In this document: one piece after another, positions 38,401 through 46,331 of the stretch
Layout: each line of letters opens with the position of its first letter
Numbering within the stretch: position 1 is the stretch's first letter
Source: CAWFXC01 sp963819735
GTDB taxonomy: Bacteria > Actinomycetota > Acidimicrobiia > IMCC26256 > DASPTH01
Direction: 5' to 3'
Length of the DNA: 64,000 nt
Assembly: GCA_963819735.1 (NCBI GenBank)
Contig: CAWFXC010000002.1
Coordinates: 372,001-436,000, forward strand
Position numbers and translations under genes: made by a program
Notes under the pieces: model-generated
Seen by the model: the letters and a program-made list of their open reading frames with translations, nothing else
The model's database searches: none
Told to the model about the DNA's origin: nothing

Positions 38401-41400
38401 ATAGGTGAACTCGTCATCACCGGTGGTCGCGCTCGTGCCGGTCGGGGTGGTGACCGTCACGTCGACGGCGCCGGTCCCGGGCGGGGCGATCGCGGAGATC
38501 GTGGTCGGATTGTTCACCGTGAACGTCGTCGCCGGCGTGGTTCCGAAGTCCACCGCCGACACGCCGGTGAGGTCCGTGCCGCCGACGGTGACCAAAGCAC
38601 CAACGGGCCCCCCCAGCGGATCGACACTGGTCACAGTGGGCGGGGGCGGAGGGAGCGCGATGTAGGTGAACTGGTCGCTCGGGGTGGTGGCGCTCGCGCC
38701 GGAGCCGGTGGTGACGATCACGTCAACCGAGCCCGTCCCCGCCGGCGTCGTCGCGGTGATGGAGGTGTCGTTCTGCACCGAGTACGTCGCGGCGGGCGTT
38801 GCGCCGAAGTTCACCGCGCTCACGCCGGTGAAGTTGGTTCCGGTGATCGTGACCGAGGTCCCGCCTGTGCTGGTGCCCGAGGTCGGGCTCACACCGGTGA
38901 CCACGGGAGGCGGCAGCGGCGTGTACGTGAACTGGTCGTTCGCGTTGGCCGCGCTAGTGCCCTTACCCGTGGTGACGGCCACGTCGACGACGCCGACGCC
39001 CAACGTGCTGGGCGGCGCCGTGGCCGTGATGGATGTGGCGCTCTGCACCGAGTACGTCGCGGCGGGCGTTGCGCCGAAGTTCACCGCGCTGACGGTGCTG
39101 AAGTTCGCGCCCGTGATGGTCACCGCGGTGCCGCCGGTGGTCGGCCCGGACGACGGGCTCACATTGGTGACGATGGGCACCGGCAGCGGCGGTCCGGCCG
39201 TGATGGACACGTTCTGGATCTGGTGGATGTCGTTGAACCCTCCGGTCGCGCCGGTGAACCCGACGAGCACGTAGGGCGGCAGCGCCGCCGTGTAGCTGAG
39301 CACCTGGGTGCCGTCCATGGTCACGGTCATGCCGGTCGACGCCGTCGTCACGACGAAGTGGTGCAAGGTGTTCACCAGCGACGGGATCGACGAGTTGGTC
39401 GACGCGTAGGTCAACGACTGTGTGGGCAGCGACGCAGTCGCGATGCCCACGAAGTTGCTCGACGGGTCGCCGGTGTTCTGCCAGGTATCCAGGGATACCG
39501 CGACCCCGTTGATCCCCGAGAACCCTTCACCACCCCCGTTGACCCCCAACGCGGTGGGCTGAGTGACGCTCGCGTCCGCAAGGGTGAACGTCATCCCGTC
39601 GGCCCCCGAACCCGGACCGATGTAGGCATCGAACGCGGCCGAGATTCCCACCCCGGGCACCGGGACGGGCCAGAAGGCCGAGCCCACCACCCAGTTCGTG
39701 GCCGGCGTCAGCTGCAGGTTGGCCGGCGACGCATCGGCGACCAACTGGGCCGAACCGTTGAGCTGCCATCCCCCCGACACCGGCGACGGAATCGAGCCGG
39801 GTGCTGAGGCGGTGTAGGTGTACTGGTCGTTCGGGTTGGTGGCACTCACGACCCCGCCGGTGGTGACGGTCACGTCAACCGTGCCCGAACCCGCCGGAGC
39901 CGTCGCGGTGATGGTCGTGGCGTTGCTCACCGTGAACGACGCCGCCGGCGTGGCACCGAAGATCACCGCCGACGCGCCGGTGAAGTTCGTACCCGAGATC
40001 GTGACCGACGTCCCACCCGCACTCGGACCCGACGACGGACTCACCCCCGTCACCGTCGGCGCCGGCGGCGGCGGCGGCGCGACGTACGCGTACTGGTCGT
40101 TGGCGTTGGTGGCGCTCGCGCCCCCGGCGGTGGTGACGGTCACGTCGACCGTGCCCGAACCCGCTGAAGCGGTCGCGGTGATCGTGGTCGCGCTGTTCAC
40201 CGTGAACGACGCCGCCGGCGTGGCACCGAAGCTCACCGCCGACGCGCCGGTGAAGTTCGTACCCGAGATCGTGACCGAAGTCCCACCCGCACTCGGACCC
40301 GACGACGGACTCACACCCGTCACCGTCGGCGCCGGCGGCGGCGCGACATACGCGTACTGGTCGGCGCTACCGACCACACTCGTGCCCCCACCTGTGGTGA
40401 CGGTGACGTCGACCGTGCCCGTCCCCGCCGGAGAGGTTGCGGTGATGGTCGTCGCGCTGTTCACCGTGAACGCGCCGGAGTTGCTCGATCCGAACTTCAC
40501 CGCCGACGCGCCGGTGAAGTTCGTACCCGAGATCGTGACCGAAGTCCCACCCGCACTCGGACCCGATACCGGGCTCACGCCGGTCACCGTCGGCGCCGGC
40601 GGCGGCGCCACATACGCGAAATGGTCGGCGCTACCGACCACACTCGTGCCCCCACCCGTGGTGACGGTCACGTCGACCGTGCCCGTCCCCGCCGGAGCCG
40701 TCGCCGTGATCGTGGTCGCGTTGTTCACCGTAAACGTCGTCGCCGCCGCCGCACCGAACTTCACCGCCGACGCACCCGTCAGTCCCGCGCCGGAAATCGT
40801 CACCGACGTCCCACCAGCACTCGGACCCGACGACGGACTCACACCCGTCACCGTCGGCGCCGGAGGCGGCACGACATACGTGAAATGGTCAGCCGCGCCG
40901 GTCGCGCTCGTACCCCCTACGGGCGTGGTGACGGTCACGTCGACCGTGCCCGTCCCCGCCGGCGCCGTCGCCGTGATCGTGGTATCGCTGCCGACCGAGT
41001 AGCTGGCGGCCGGCGTGGCACCGAACTTCACCGCCGACGCACCCGTCAACCCCGCGCCGGAAATCGTCACCGACGTCCCACCCGCACTCGGACCCGACGA
41101 CGGCGTCACCCCCGTCACCGTCGGAACCGGCGGCGGCACGACATACGTGAAATGGTCGTTCGAGTTCGTCGCGCTCGTACCCCCACCGGGGGTCGTCACC
41201 GTCACGTCAACCGTGCCGGTCCCCGCCGGCGCCGTCGCCGTGATCGTCGTCCCGTTGGTCACCGTGAACGACGAGGCCGGCGCGGCACCGAACTTCACCG
41301 CCGACGCCCCCGTCAGTCCCGTGCCCGAAATCGTCACCGACGTCCCACCCGCACTCGGACCCGACGACGGACTCACACCCGTCACCGTCGGAACCGGCGG

Positions 41401-42678
41401 CGGCACGACATACGTGAAATGGTCGTTCGAGTTCGTCGCGCTCGTACCCCCACCGGGGGTCGTCACCGTCACGTCAACCGTGCCCGTCCCCGCCGGCGCC
41501 GTCGCCGTGATCGTCGTCCCGTTGGTCACCGTGAACGACGAGGCCGGCGCGGCACCGAACTTCACCGCCGACGCCCCCATCAGTCCCGTGCCCGAAATCG
41601 TCACCGACGTCCCACCCGCACTCGGACCCGACGACGGCGTCACCCCCGTCACCGTCGGAACCGGCGGCGGCACGACATACGTGAAATGGTCGTTCGAGTT
41701 CGTCGCGCTCGTACCCCCGGGAGTGGTCACGGTCACGTCGACCGTGCCCGTCCCCGCCGGAGCCGTCGCCGTGACCGTGGTATCGCTGCCGACCGAGTAG
41801 CTGGCGGCTGCAGTGGCGCCGAATTTCACCGCCGACGCCCCCGTCAGTCCCGTGCCCGAAATCGTCACCGACGTCCCACCCCCATTCGGACCTGACGACG
41901 GCGTCACCCCCGTCACCGTCGGAACCGGGGGCGGCGGACCGGAGGTGATGGACACGTTCTGGACCCGGTGGATGTCGTTGAACCCGCCGGTCGCTCCGGT
42001 GAAGCCGACGAGCACGTTGGACGGCAGGCTGGTCGTGTACGTGAGCACCTGGGTGCCGTCCATCGTCACGGTCATGCCGGTCGAGGAGGTCGTCACCGCG
42101 AAATGGTGGAGGACGTTGCGCAGCACCGGGATCGACGAGTTGGTGGTCGCGTAGTTCAACGATTGCTGGCGGGGCGATGCAGTCGCGATGCCCACAAAAC
42201 TCTTCGACGGGTCCTTGGTGTTCTTCCAGGTGTCGAGCGAGACGGCGATCCCGTTGATGCCGGCAAACCCTTCACCGCCGCCGTTGCTGCCCAACGCGGT
42301 GGGCTTCGTGGCACTCGCGTCCGCGAGGGTGAACGTCATCCCGTCGGCCCCCGAACCCGGGCCGATGAATGCGTCGAACGCGGCCGAGATACCTACCCCG
42401 GGCACCGGGGTGGGCCAGAAAGCCGAGCCCACCTGGTAGTTGGTGGCCGGCGTCAGTTGCAGGTTGGCCGGCGAGGCCGTGGTCACGAGCTGGGCCGTGC
42501 CGTTCAGCTGCCATCCACCCGCGACCGGCGACGGGATCGACACCGGGGAAGCCCCGGCACTGCCGGTGCCAGCACCGGCCAAGCCGGCGAAGACGACCGC
42601 CATCGTCACCGTCATCACCCACGAGCCCCGGAACCATCGCCGGGCGCTCGAGCGCTCGGTGCGGTGCGCAGGGCTCAT
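35431..42678 (-). CDS. Giant secreted protein: 3 lectin-like domains, 15 IPT/TIG repeats, PQQ-type propeller
   Basis: 2415 residues. A basic N-terminus and hydrophobic helix (VMTVTMAVVFAGLAGAG, to about 40) make a signal peptide. Order by eye: lectin-like domain about 46-250; eight TIG repeats to about 958; lectin 2 to about 1165; three TIG repeats to about 1425; lectin 3 to about 1635; four TIG repeats to about 1980; then a PQQ-like beta-propeller (YRGDLGRSGYYPSETGV, VYVPGGDGNMYALNALTG) to the end. Lectin blocks share FDAFIGPGSGADGMTFTLAD and VGFTGATGGFNDIH. No anchor or sorting signal at the C-terminus, so secreted or surface-bound, perhaps an adhesin. Start: ATG 42678 gives a normal signal peptide; a GTG 27 bases upstream is possible. 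Confidence 0.88.
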   Translation of the reverse strand: MSPAHRTERSSARRWFRGSWVMTVTMAVVFAGLAGAGTGSAGASPVSIPSPVAGGWQLNGTAQLVTTASPANLQLTPATNYQVGSAFWPTPVPGVGISAAFDAFIGPGSGADGMTFTLADASATKPTALGSNGGGEGFAGINGIAVSLDTWKNTKDPSKSFVGIATASPRQQSLNYATTNSSIPVLRNVLHHFAVTTSSTGMTVTMDGTQVLTYTTSLPSNVLVGFTGATGGFNDIHRVQNVSITSGPPPPVPTVTGVTPSSGPNGGGTSVTISGTGLTGASAVKFGATAAASYSVGSDTTVTATAPAGTGTVDVTVTTPGGTSATNSNDHFTYVVPPPVPTVTGVTPSSGPSAGGTSVTISGTGLMGASAVKFGAAPASSFTVTNGTTITATAPAGTGTVDVTVTTPGGGTSATNSNDHFTYVVPPPVPTVTGVSPSSGPSAGGTSVTISGTGLTGASAVKFGAAPASSFTVTNGTTITATAPAGTGTVDVTVTTPGGGTSATNSNDHFTYVVPPPVPTVTGVTPSSGPSAGGTSVTISGAGLTGASAVKFGATPAASYSVGSDTTITATAPAGTGTVDVTVTTPVGGTSATGAADHFTYVVPPPAPTVTGVSPSSGPSAGGTSVTISGAGLTGASAVKFGAAAATTFTVNNATTITATAPAGTGTVDVTVTTGGGTSVVGSADHFAYVAPPPAPTVTGVSPVSGPSAGGTSVTISGTNFTGASAVKFGSSNSGAFTVNSATTITATSPAGTGTVDVTVTTGGGTSVVGSADQYAYVAPPPAPTVTGVSPSSGPSAGGTSVTISGTNFTGASAVSFGATPAASFTVNSATTITATASAGSGTVDVTVTTAGGASATNANDQYAYVAPPPPPAPTVTGVSPSSGPSAGGTSVTISGTNFTGASAVIFGATPAASFTVSNATTITATAPAGSGTVDVTVTTGGVVSATNPNDQYTYTASAPGSIPSPVSGGWQLNGSAQLVADASPANLQLTPATNWVVGSAFWPVPVPGVGISAAFDAYIGPGSGADGMTFTLADASVTQPTALGVNGGGEGFSGINGVAVSLDTWQNTGDPSSNFVGIATASLPTQSLTYASTNSSIPSLVNTLHHFVVTTASTGMTVTMDGTQVLSYTAALPPYVLVGFTGATGGFNDIHQIQNVSITAGPPLPVPIVTNVSPSSGPTTGGTAVTITGANFSTVSAVNFGATPAATYSVQSATSITATAPPSTLGVGVVDVAVTTGKGTSAANANDQFTYTPLPPPVVTGVSPTSGTSTGGTSVTITGTNFTGVSAVNFGATPAATYSVQNDTSITATTPAGTGSVDVIVTTGSGASATTPSDQFTYIALPPPPPTVTSVDPLGGPVGALVTVGGTDLTGVSAVDFGTTPATTFTVNNPTTISAIAPPGTGAVDVTVTTPTGTSATTGDDEFTYTAGPAPGSVPSPVAGGWQLNGSAQLVTTASPANLQVTPATNWLAGSAFWPTPVPGVGVTASFDAFIGPGAGADGMTFTLADASVTKPTALGSNGGGEGFSGINGIAVSLDTWQNSADPSSNFVGIATSASSPTQSLNYVTSNSSIPSLVNTMHHFVVTTFSTGLSVTMDGTQVLNYTTSLPPYVLLGFTGATGGFNDVHQVQNVAITAGPPPPVPTITGVSPLSGSSTGGTTVTINGTGLTSASAVNFGTTPATTFQLQNDNTITATSPAGKLGSVDVTVTTAGGTTATTAADKYTYTVPPVPTVTGVSPASGPSTGGTTVTVTGTGLGGASAVNFGASNPAVFFTVNSPTSATVTAPAAPLGTIDVTVTTPGGTSAASAVDHFTYTVPPAPVVSSVSPTSGPNGTFVTITGTNFSGATAVNFGATPATTFTVSNATTVFATAPAGTGTVDVSVTTPGGTSPVGSNDRFTYTVPSAPTITGVSPASGFNTTSVVVTGTNFTGASIVNFGTTPATTFTVNSDTGITVTPPAGTGTVDVTVTTSGGTSATGGADQFTYLPGTPPPSQVATYRGDLGRSGYYPSETGVTPANVTHLKLHWTAPGAVGSFAQPIVANNLVYWGDWAGFVHGTDLTGKDVWSVNIGVTTDAACSPSTAGVSGTVTVGQMGGTSVVYVPGGDGNMYALNALTGALVWKTSLGAPPGVYLWASPILYNGSIYEGVSSFGDCPLVQGQLVQLDASTGAIQHVANMVPDGCIGAGIWTSPAIDPSDGSIYVTTGTPNACHTPGLNLAPAIVKLRASDLAILSSWTVPASEQVFGDEDFGGTPTLFTATINGVPRALVGALNKDGLFFAWDRNDLAAGPVWQSTIADPSGSPRSIVSASWDGTYLYVGGGGATINGVSCYGNISALDPATGAFVWRSCQTGFMTAALTEVPGLLIEGVGAGGNITFLNTANGATVFTYNTKSTVQGEVTVSNGIVYVPLANGNLIALGQ
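39815..41935. repeat. Tandem array of eight TIG-coding repeats, period about 267 bases
   Basis: The anchor GTGAAATGGTCGTT begins at 41147, 41414 and 41681, an exact 267-base (89-codon) period. The units starting at 41147 and 41414 are almost identical, differing at a few bases that change only two or so residues; flanking units are more diverged. Internal coding repeats, not CRISPR. Confidence 0.9.
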
Positions 42679-43588
42679 GAGTTGCTCGCGGTGGCCGAGT
42701 CGCACGGAGCCGCGGTGCGTCGCACTGTCCTCACCGGTGATTCCTTTTCGCGTGGGCGCAGGATCCTCGGACGGGGTAATGCCACGGAACGTAGTACTAC
42801 TTCACATTGCGACGCAATATCCCTTAACTCTGCACTTAGAGTGCGATCAGCGCAGATTCGGCGCGCGGATAGTGCTCAGTAACAGGCCGAAGGTGGCGAC
42901 TGCGGCGAGTTGACCATCGGGCCAATGTGCTTCTCCGTTCCAGACCGAATCAACGGCTCACTCAGTCCAGAGTTCGCCATCGCGGGAATCGTGACGTTGC
43001 CTCGAAATGCGTTGGTGTGGCGAGCAGGGGACGATTGGATTCATCTCGGCTCAATGTCGCTGCCGGACGCACGGTTCGTAGGCGGCCTCCATTTATCAGC
43101 ATGTTTGGTGTGGTCCGGTCAGACGCTTTAGCTCCGCCGTCACCAGCGAGCACCCGGTCGCGGTGGGCAAGCACGACGGCTCCCTCGGCTTTCGCGTCGG
43201 CGGCCTTCGGTATGGCACCGGCAGTCCGGAATGCACATCGCGCGTCAAATGGGAGCACCGCATGACGAAGCTCGAAGATCGGACCCGGCCCATTAGCCGA
43301 ATTGCCTGAGGGAGACCACGCCCGTAACGTTCGCTCATACGGGAGTAATGCCCTCCCGCTCCCGTCCAGTCGAGGCGCCGGACCGTCCGTGTTCGGCGCT
43401 TCGGCGCGCCGCTGTTGATCATGCCGGATTGCCCTCCGCGCAAACATCGGGATCGTCGTGCGCCAAGGCAGAGCAGACATACGGGAGTCTTCGCGGACGC
43501 GGAGGACTGCCGTGCTGCGGTGTCGATGCGAGGAGCACTGGCGGTCGCTCGTGGTGCTGTCGGGCGTCGTTCGGCGCCGTGCCGGCGT
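42679..43588. other. Long intergenic region, no gene supported
   Basis: 910 bases between the giant gene's start and the VOC gene's end. Several short overlapping frames exist on both strands, but none has a ribosome binding site, a recognisable domain or consistent third-position GC. The part at 42780-42860 is AT-rich and carries three palindromes. The rest could be decayed coding DNA or a long leader. Confidence 0.5.
42791..42844. promoter_or_regulatory. Three palindromes upstream of the giant gene
   Basis: GTAGTACTAC (42791-42800, perfect 10-bp palindrome), ATTGCG-A-CGCAAT (42806-42818, 6-bp arms) and GCACT-TAG-AGTGC (42832-42844, 5-bp arms). They lie 113-166 bases upstream of the ATG. 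Probable operators; the regulator is unknown. Confidence 0.5.
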
Positions 43589-43972
43589 CTAACCAGCGGC
43601 TGGCTGGAACAGCTCGATCAGGTTTCCGGAGGGGTCGACGGCGAGCACTTGAGAACCTCCCGGACCGGATACGACCGCGTTGCGAAATCGCACGCCCTCC
43701 TCGGTGAGGCGCGCCACTTCCCGGTCGATGTCGTCGACGATGAGGTGGATGCGGTTCCAGCCGCCGGGTCCCGGTCGGTCCCCGTCCGTCATCGGTTGGC
43801 CGGCGGAGCTCTGCGGGCCTGAGAGCAACAGCCGCAGGCTGCCTCGAAACACCTCCGCAAACGCGGGCACCGAGAGGCCGACGGTGAAGCCGAAATGCCG
43901 GGTGTAGAACTCGACGGATTCGGCGACGTCGTCGACCAGGTAGCGCACACTCACAACCTCGGCGTCAGGCAC
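43589..43972 (-). CDS. VOC (glyoxalase/bleomycin-resistance fold) protein
   Basis: 127 residues with the paired beta-alpha-beta-beta-beta pattern: VRYLVDDVAESVEFYTRHFGF at the start, HLIVDDIDREVARLTEEGV in the middle and the closing AVDPSGNLIELFQP. The ending Glu and the His of the second module are usual metal positions. The start is GTG at 43972, overlapping the ArsR-ArsC stop by 8 bases. Coupling suggests a role in arsenic or toxin response, but it lacks a cysteine pair like that of the C-As lyase ArsI. Confidence 0.8.
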   Translation of the reverse strand: MPDAEVVSVRYLVDDVAESVEFYTRHFGFTVGLSVPAFAEVFRGSLRLLLSGPQSSAGQPMTDGDRPGPGGWNRIHLIVDDIDREVARLTEEGVRFRNAVVSGPGGSQVLAVDPSGNLIELFQPAAG

Positions 43973-44729
43973 TGCGCCTCCTTTCCACTGGTCGTGTCCT
44001 GAGCTCGGCGAGCAGCAGGGTGACCCGGCCGTCGATGTCTTGCGCCACTCGTAGGAACGCCGGATAGGTCGCCTCGTCGCTCGTACCGGTCGCGGCTGGG
44101 TCGGCGATGCTCCAATGAGCGGAGATCGGCGTCGCCGGGAACTCCGGGCAGACCTCGCGGACCTTGTCGCACAGCGTGATCACACGATCGAAGCGGCTCC
44201 GCGCGAATCTCGTGAGCGACTTCGTGGGACGGCCGGAGATGTCGATGCCCCGGTCGGCCAGTACGCGCACCGCGTTCGCGTGCAACGGCTTGGGATGGGT
44301 CCCCGCGCTGCGCGCCTCAACCGTTCCGTTCGATCGGTGTGCAACCAGGGCCTCAGCGATTTGGGAGCGCGCGCTGTTTCCGGTGCAGAGGAACAGGACC
44401 CGCGGTCGAGGCCGTGGTACCTCGCCGTCCGCTGGTGTCGGCAGGAGCGAGAGGCCGGGGTGAAGACCGCTCACCGCGTGGCCGAGGACGTCACGGCAGG
44501 CGAAGAGATCCGCGCGGTAATAGATGTCCCTGCCGTCGGCCGAACTCCGCCGGGCGCTCACGATGCCGGCACGTCGCAGCTCCCCGAGGTGGTACGAGAC
44601 GACGTTCTGAGGCTTCCCGAGCACATGTACGAGTTCGCCGACCCGCCGATCGCTGCGACCGAGCTCGACGACAATCTGCCAACGCAGCGGATCACCGAGC
44701 AGCCCCAGAACTCTCGGCGGCTCATACAT
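43965..44729 (-). CDS. ArsR-type repressor fused to thioredoxin-coupled arsenate reductase
   Basis: 254 residues. Residues 1-95 are an ArsR winged helix (LLGDPLRWQIVVELG, KPQNVVSYHLGELRRAGIV, DGRDIYY). Residues 108-250 are a low-molecular-weight phosphatase/ArsC domain with the P-loop CTGNSARS (Cys115, Arg121) and Cys187/Cys194 seven apart, matching the Cys82/Cys89 redox pair of S. aureus ArsC. The standard ArsR metal-site CxC helix is absent here (ELGRSDRRVGELV). ATG 44729 is used because AGGAGG lies 8 bases before it; the GTG upstream overlaps that site. It would both repress and detoxify. Confidence 0.9.
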   Translation of the reverse strand: MYEPPRVLGLLGDPLRWQIVVELGRSDRRVGELVHVLGKPQNVVSYHLGELRRAGIVSARRSSADGRDIYYRADLFACRDVLGHAVSGLHPGLSLLPTPADGEVPRPRPRVLFLCTGNSARSQIAEALVAHRSNGTVEARSAGTHPKPLHANAVRVLADRGIDISGRPTKSLTRFARSRFDRVITLCDKVREVCPEFPATPISAHWSIADPAATGTSDEATYPAFLRVAQDIDGRVTLLLAELRTRPVERRRSA

Positions 44730-44748
44730 CGCGCCCACCTCCTGATTC

Positions 44749-44806
44749 CATCAGATCAGCTTGATGAATTGCAAAGGCCGGCCACGATCACTTCTTGATG
44801 TATCAA
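44749..44806. promoter_or_regulatory. Two palindromes, candidate ArsR operators
   Basis: CATCA-N8-TGATG at 44749-44766 and TTGAT-GT-ATCAA at 44795-44806 lie between the divergent ArsR-ArsC and TIGR03085 genes. ATCAA/TTGAT half-sites are common in ArsR-family operators. Function inferred from position. Confidence 0.55.
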
Positions 44807-44864
44807 TCTTGTTCGATGTAAGTTGGCAGCCCCGAGATGCCGCGGGAACAGCGGAGTCTGAATC

Positions 44865-45506
44865 GTGGTGGACGCTCCATACGACGCCGTCGAGCGTCAA
44901 CGACTCTGCGAACTGTTCGACGAACTCGGTCCCGACGCGCCGACGCTGCTCGGAGGGTGGTCTACCCGCGACCTCGCCGCCCACCTCGTGTTGCGTGAGC
45001 ATGACCTTCTCGCCGCACCTGGACTCGTTCTTCCTGGACGGTGGCATCGGTTCGCCTCGACACGAACGGCCACGCGGGCTCGGCAGGACTTCGCGTCCCT
45101 CGTTCATCAAGTTCGGTCGGGGCCACCGCCTGGCTTCTTCCGCGTGGACTGGGTCCGCAGGTTTCCGAACCTCAATGAGTTCTTCGTGCACCACGAGGAC
45201 GTGCGCCGCGCGAACGGTCGAGGCCCGCGGAGCAACGAGCCCGGCCTCGACGCAGCACTGTGGCGCAACGTTGCTCGTGCACACTGGTTCCTTGCTCGGC
45301 GGCTCCGCGGTGTCGGCCTCGAGCTCGAGTGGACCGGGACCAACATGCGAGTGCGAGCCCGTCGAGGCGAGCCCGCGGTTCGACTCTCGGGACCGCCTGG
45401 CGAACTCCTGCTGTTTCTCTTTGGACGCCAAGGCGCAGCCCAGGTCGATCTCGCGGGCGCGCCCGCCGCGGTAGACACTGTCCGCGCGACGTCCTTCGGC
45501 ATGTGA
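44865..45506 (+). CDS. TIGR03085 family (DinB/mycothiol-dependent maleylpyruvate isomerase-like) protein
   Basis: 213 residues. The N-terminus RQRLCELFDELGPDAPTLL, GWSTRDLAAHLVLRE and HHEDVRRANG match the actinobacterial TIGR03085 metal-binding helical-bundle family, with His residues at the expected metal sites. Starts at GTG 44865 or 44868. Activity undetermined; relatives use mycothiol, and the fusion gene opposite suggests a stress link. Confidence 0.8.
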   Translation: MVDAPYDAVERQRLCELFDELGPDAPTLLGGWSTRDLAAHLVLREHDLLAAPGLVLPGRWHRFASTRTATRARQDFASLVHQVRSGPPPGFFRVDWVRRFPNLNEFFVHHEDVRRANGRGPRSNEPGLDAALWRNVARAHWFLARRLRGVGLELEWTGTNMRVRARRGEPAVRLSGPPGELLLFLFGRQGAAQVDLAGAPAAVDTVRATSFGM

Positions 45507-45609
45507 CGCCTCCGAACGGTTTGACCGCGGCGCGCGAAGCGTGGTCGGCGGGTTCGCGACTCCCGCGATCACGAAGCGGCGGCACGCACGCAAGCTCGCG
45601 TGCGTTGGC

Positions 45610-46251
45610 CTAGGTCGGACCTGCACCGGGTTCGATGTGCCCGGCGCCGGTGGTACCGAGACGGCGGACGAGAAGTCGGAGTTGTGTCCCGGCGTACTCG
45701 AGGTATTCCTGCGACCTCGGGTCCATGCCGAGAAACCGCTTGACGTCGCCGGGCTGAATGGTGCCCGAAACCACGATGGCTTGGAGGCAGAGCAGCACGA
45801 AGGCGGGATCGAGCTCGGGGGCGATCTCCCCCGCGATCTGTCGGGCGCGGAGATCCAGGACCTCGGGCGCGGCCGGCTCGTATTCGAACGTGGTTGGATC
45901 TTGGTTGAGGCTTTCGCGCATGAACAAACGCACGAGCTCCGGATGCTCGTGCCCGACTTCGAGGTAGCGCCACACGAGCTCGTCGAGGCCGATGCCGGGC
46001 TCGGCGATTCGTTCCTCGAGCTCGTACCAACGCTGGAGGATTGCCTCGTAGAGCCCTTCCTTGCCGCCGAAGTAGTAGGAGACGAGCTGTTTGCTCACGC
46101 CCGCGCGCTCGGCGATCTCGCTCACTCGGGCGCCTTCGAACCCGTTGGCGGCGAACTCGGCGAGTGCGGCATCGAGCAACGCCCGTCGGGTGCGGTCCGC
46201 ATCGCGACGGCGGTCCGCAGGGGCGGGCGATCGACGCGGCCCGTTCGGCAT
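45610..46251 (-). CDS. TetR family transcriptional regulator
   Basis: 213 residues. Helix-turn-helix at about 25-65 (RRALLDAALAEFAANGFEGA, SKQLVSYYFGGKEGLYEAI). The C-terminal half has RLFMRESLNQDP and ends with a helical ligand domain like the TetR_C_7/HTH_47 types. ATG 46251 is chosen; the longer frame from 46290 begins in the operator. Divergent from a DrrAB-type transporter, which it probably represses. Confidence 0.88.
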   Translation of the reverse strand: MPNGPRRSPAPADRRRDADRTRRALLDAALAEFAANGFEGARVSEIAERAGVSKQLVSYYFGGKEGLYEAILQRWYELEERIAEPGIGLDELVWRYLEVGHEHPELVRLFMRESLNQDPTTFEYEPAAPEVLDLRARQIAGEIAPELDPAFVLLCLQAIVVSGTIQPGDVKRFLGMDPRSQEYLEYAGTQLRLLVRRLGTTGAGHIEPGAGPT

Positions 46252-46291
46252 CGTCGAACCATAGACCCGCCGTCGAACACAATCAATCAAA

Positions 46292-46300
46292 TGTCTGACA
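46292..46300. promoter_or_regulatory. Short palindrome TGTC-T-GACA between TetR and DrrAB genes
   Basis: Perfect 4-bp arms around one base, in an AT-rich stretch (46279-46312), 31 bases upstream of the ABC ATPase ATG. A likely operator core; flanks are not symmetric. Confidence 0.45.
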
Positions 46301-46331
46301 CAATCTCGATAGCGGCTGATAGCTTCGCGCC

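Noticed and set aside
36523..39807. 1094-residue plus-strand frame opposite the giant gene
   Set aside because: Arg/His-rich shadow of the repetitive high-GC coding strand; the minus strand has coherent domains and a signal peptide.
39818..41800. Two repetitive plus-strand frames with Val/Pro/Thr-rich repeats
   Set aside because: Antisense of the TIG repeats; regularity comes from the 267-base period of the real gene.
39815..41935. Repeat array considered as CRISPR
   Set aside because: Period of 267 bases without spacers, wholly inside an open frame coding TIG domains.
42910..43480. Several short overlapping frames in the long gap
   Set aside because: No ribosome binding site, no family resemblance and inconsistent third-position GC.
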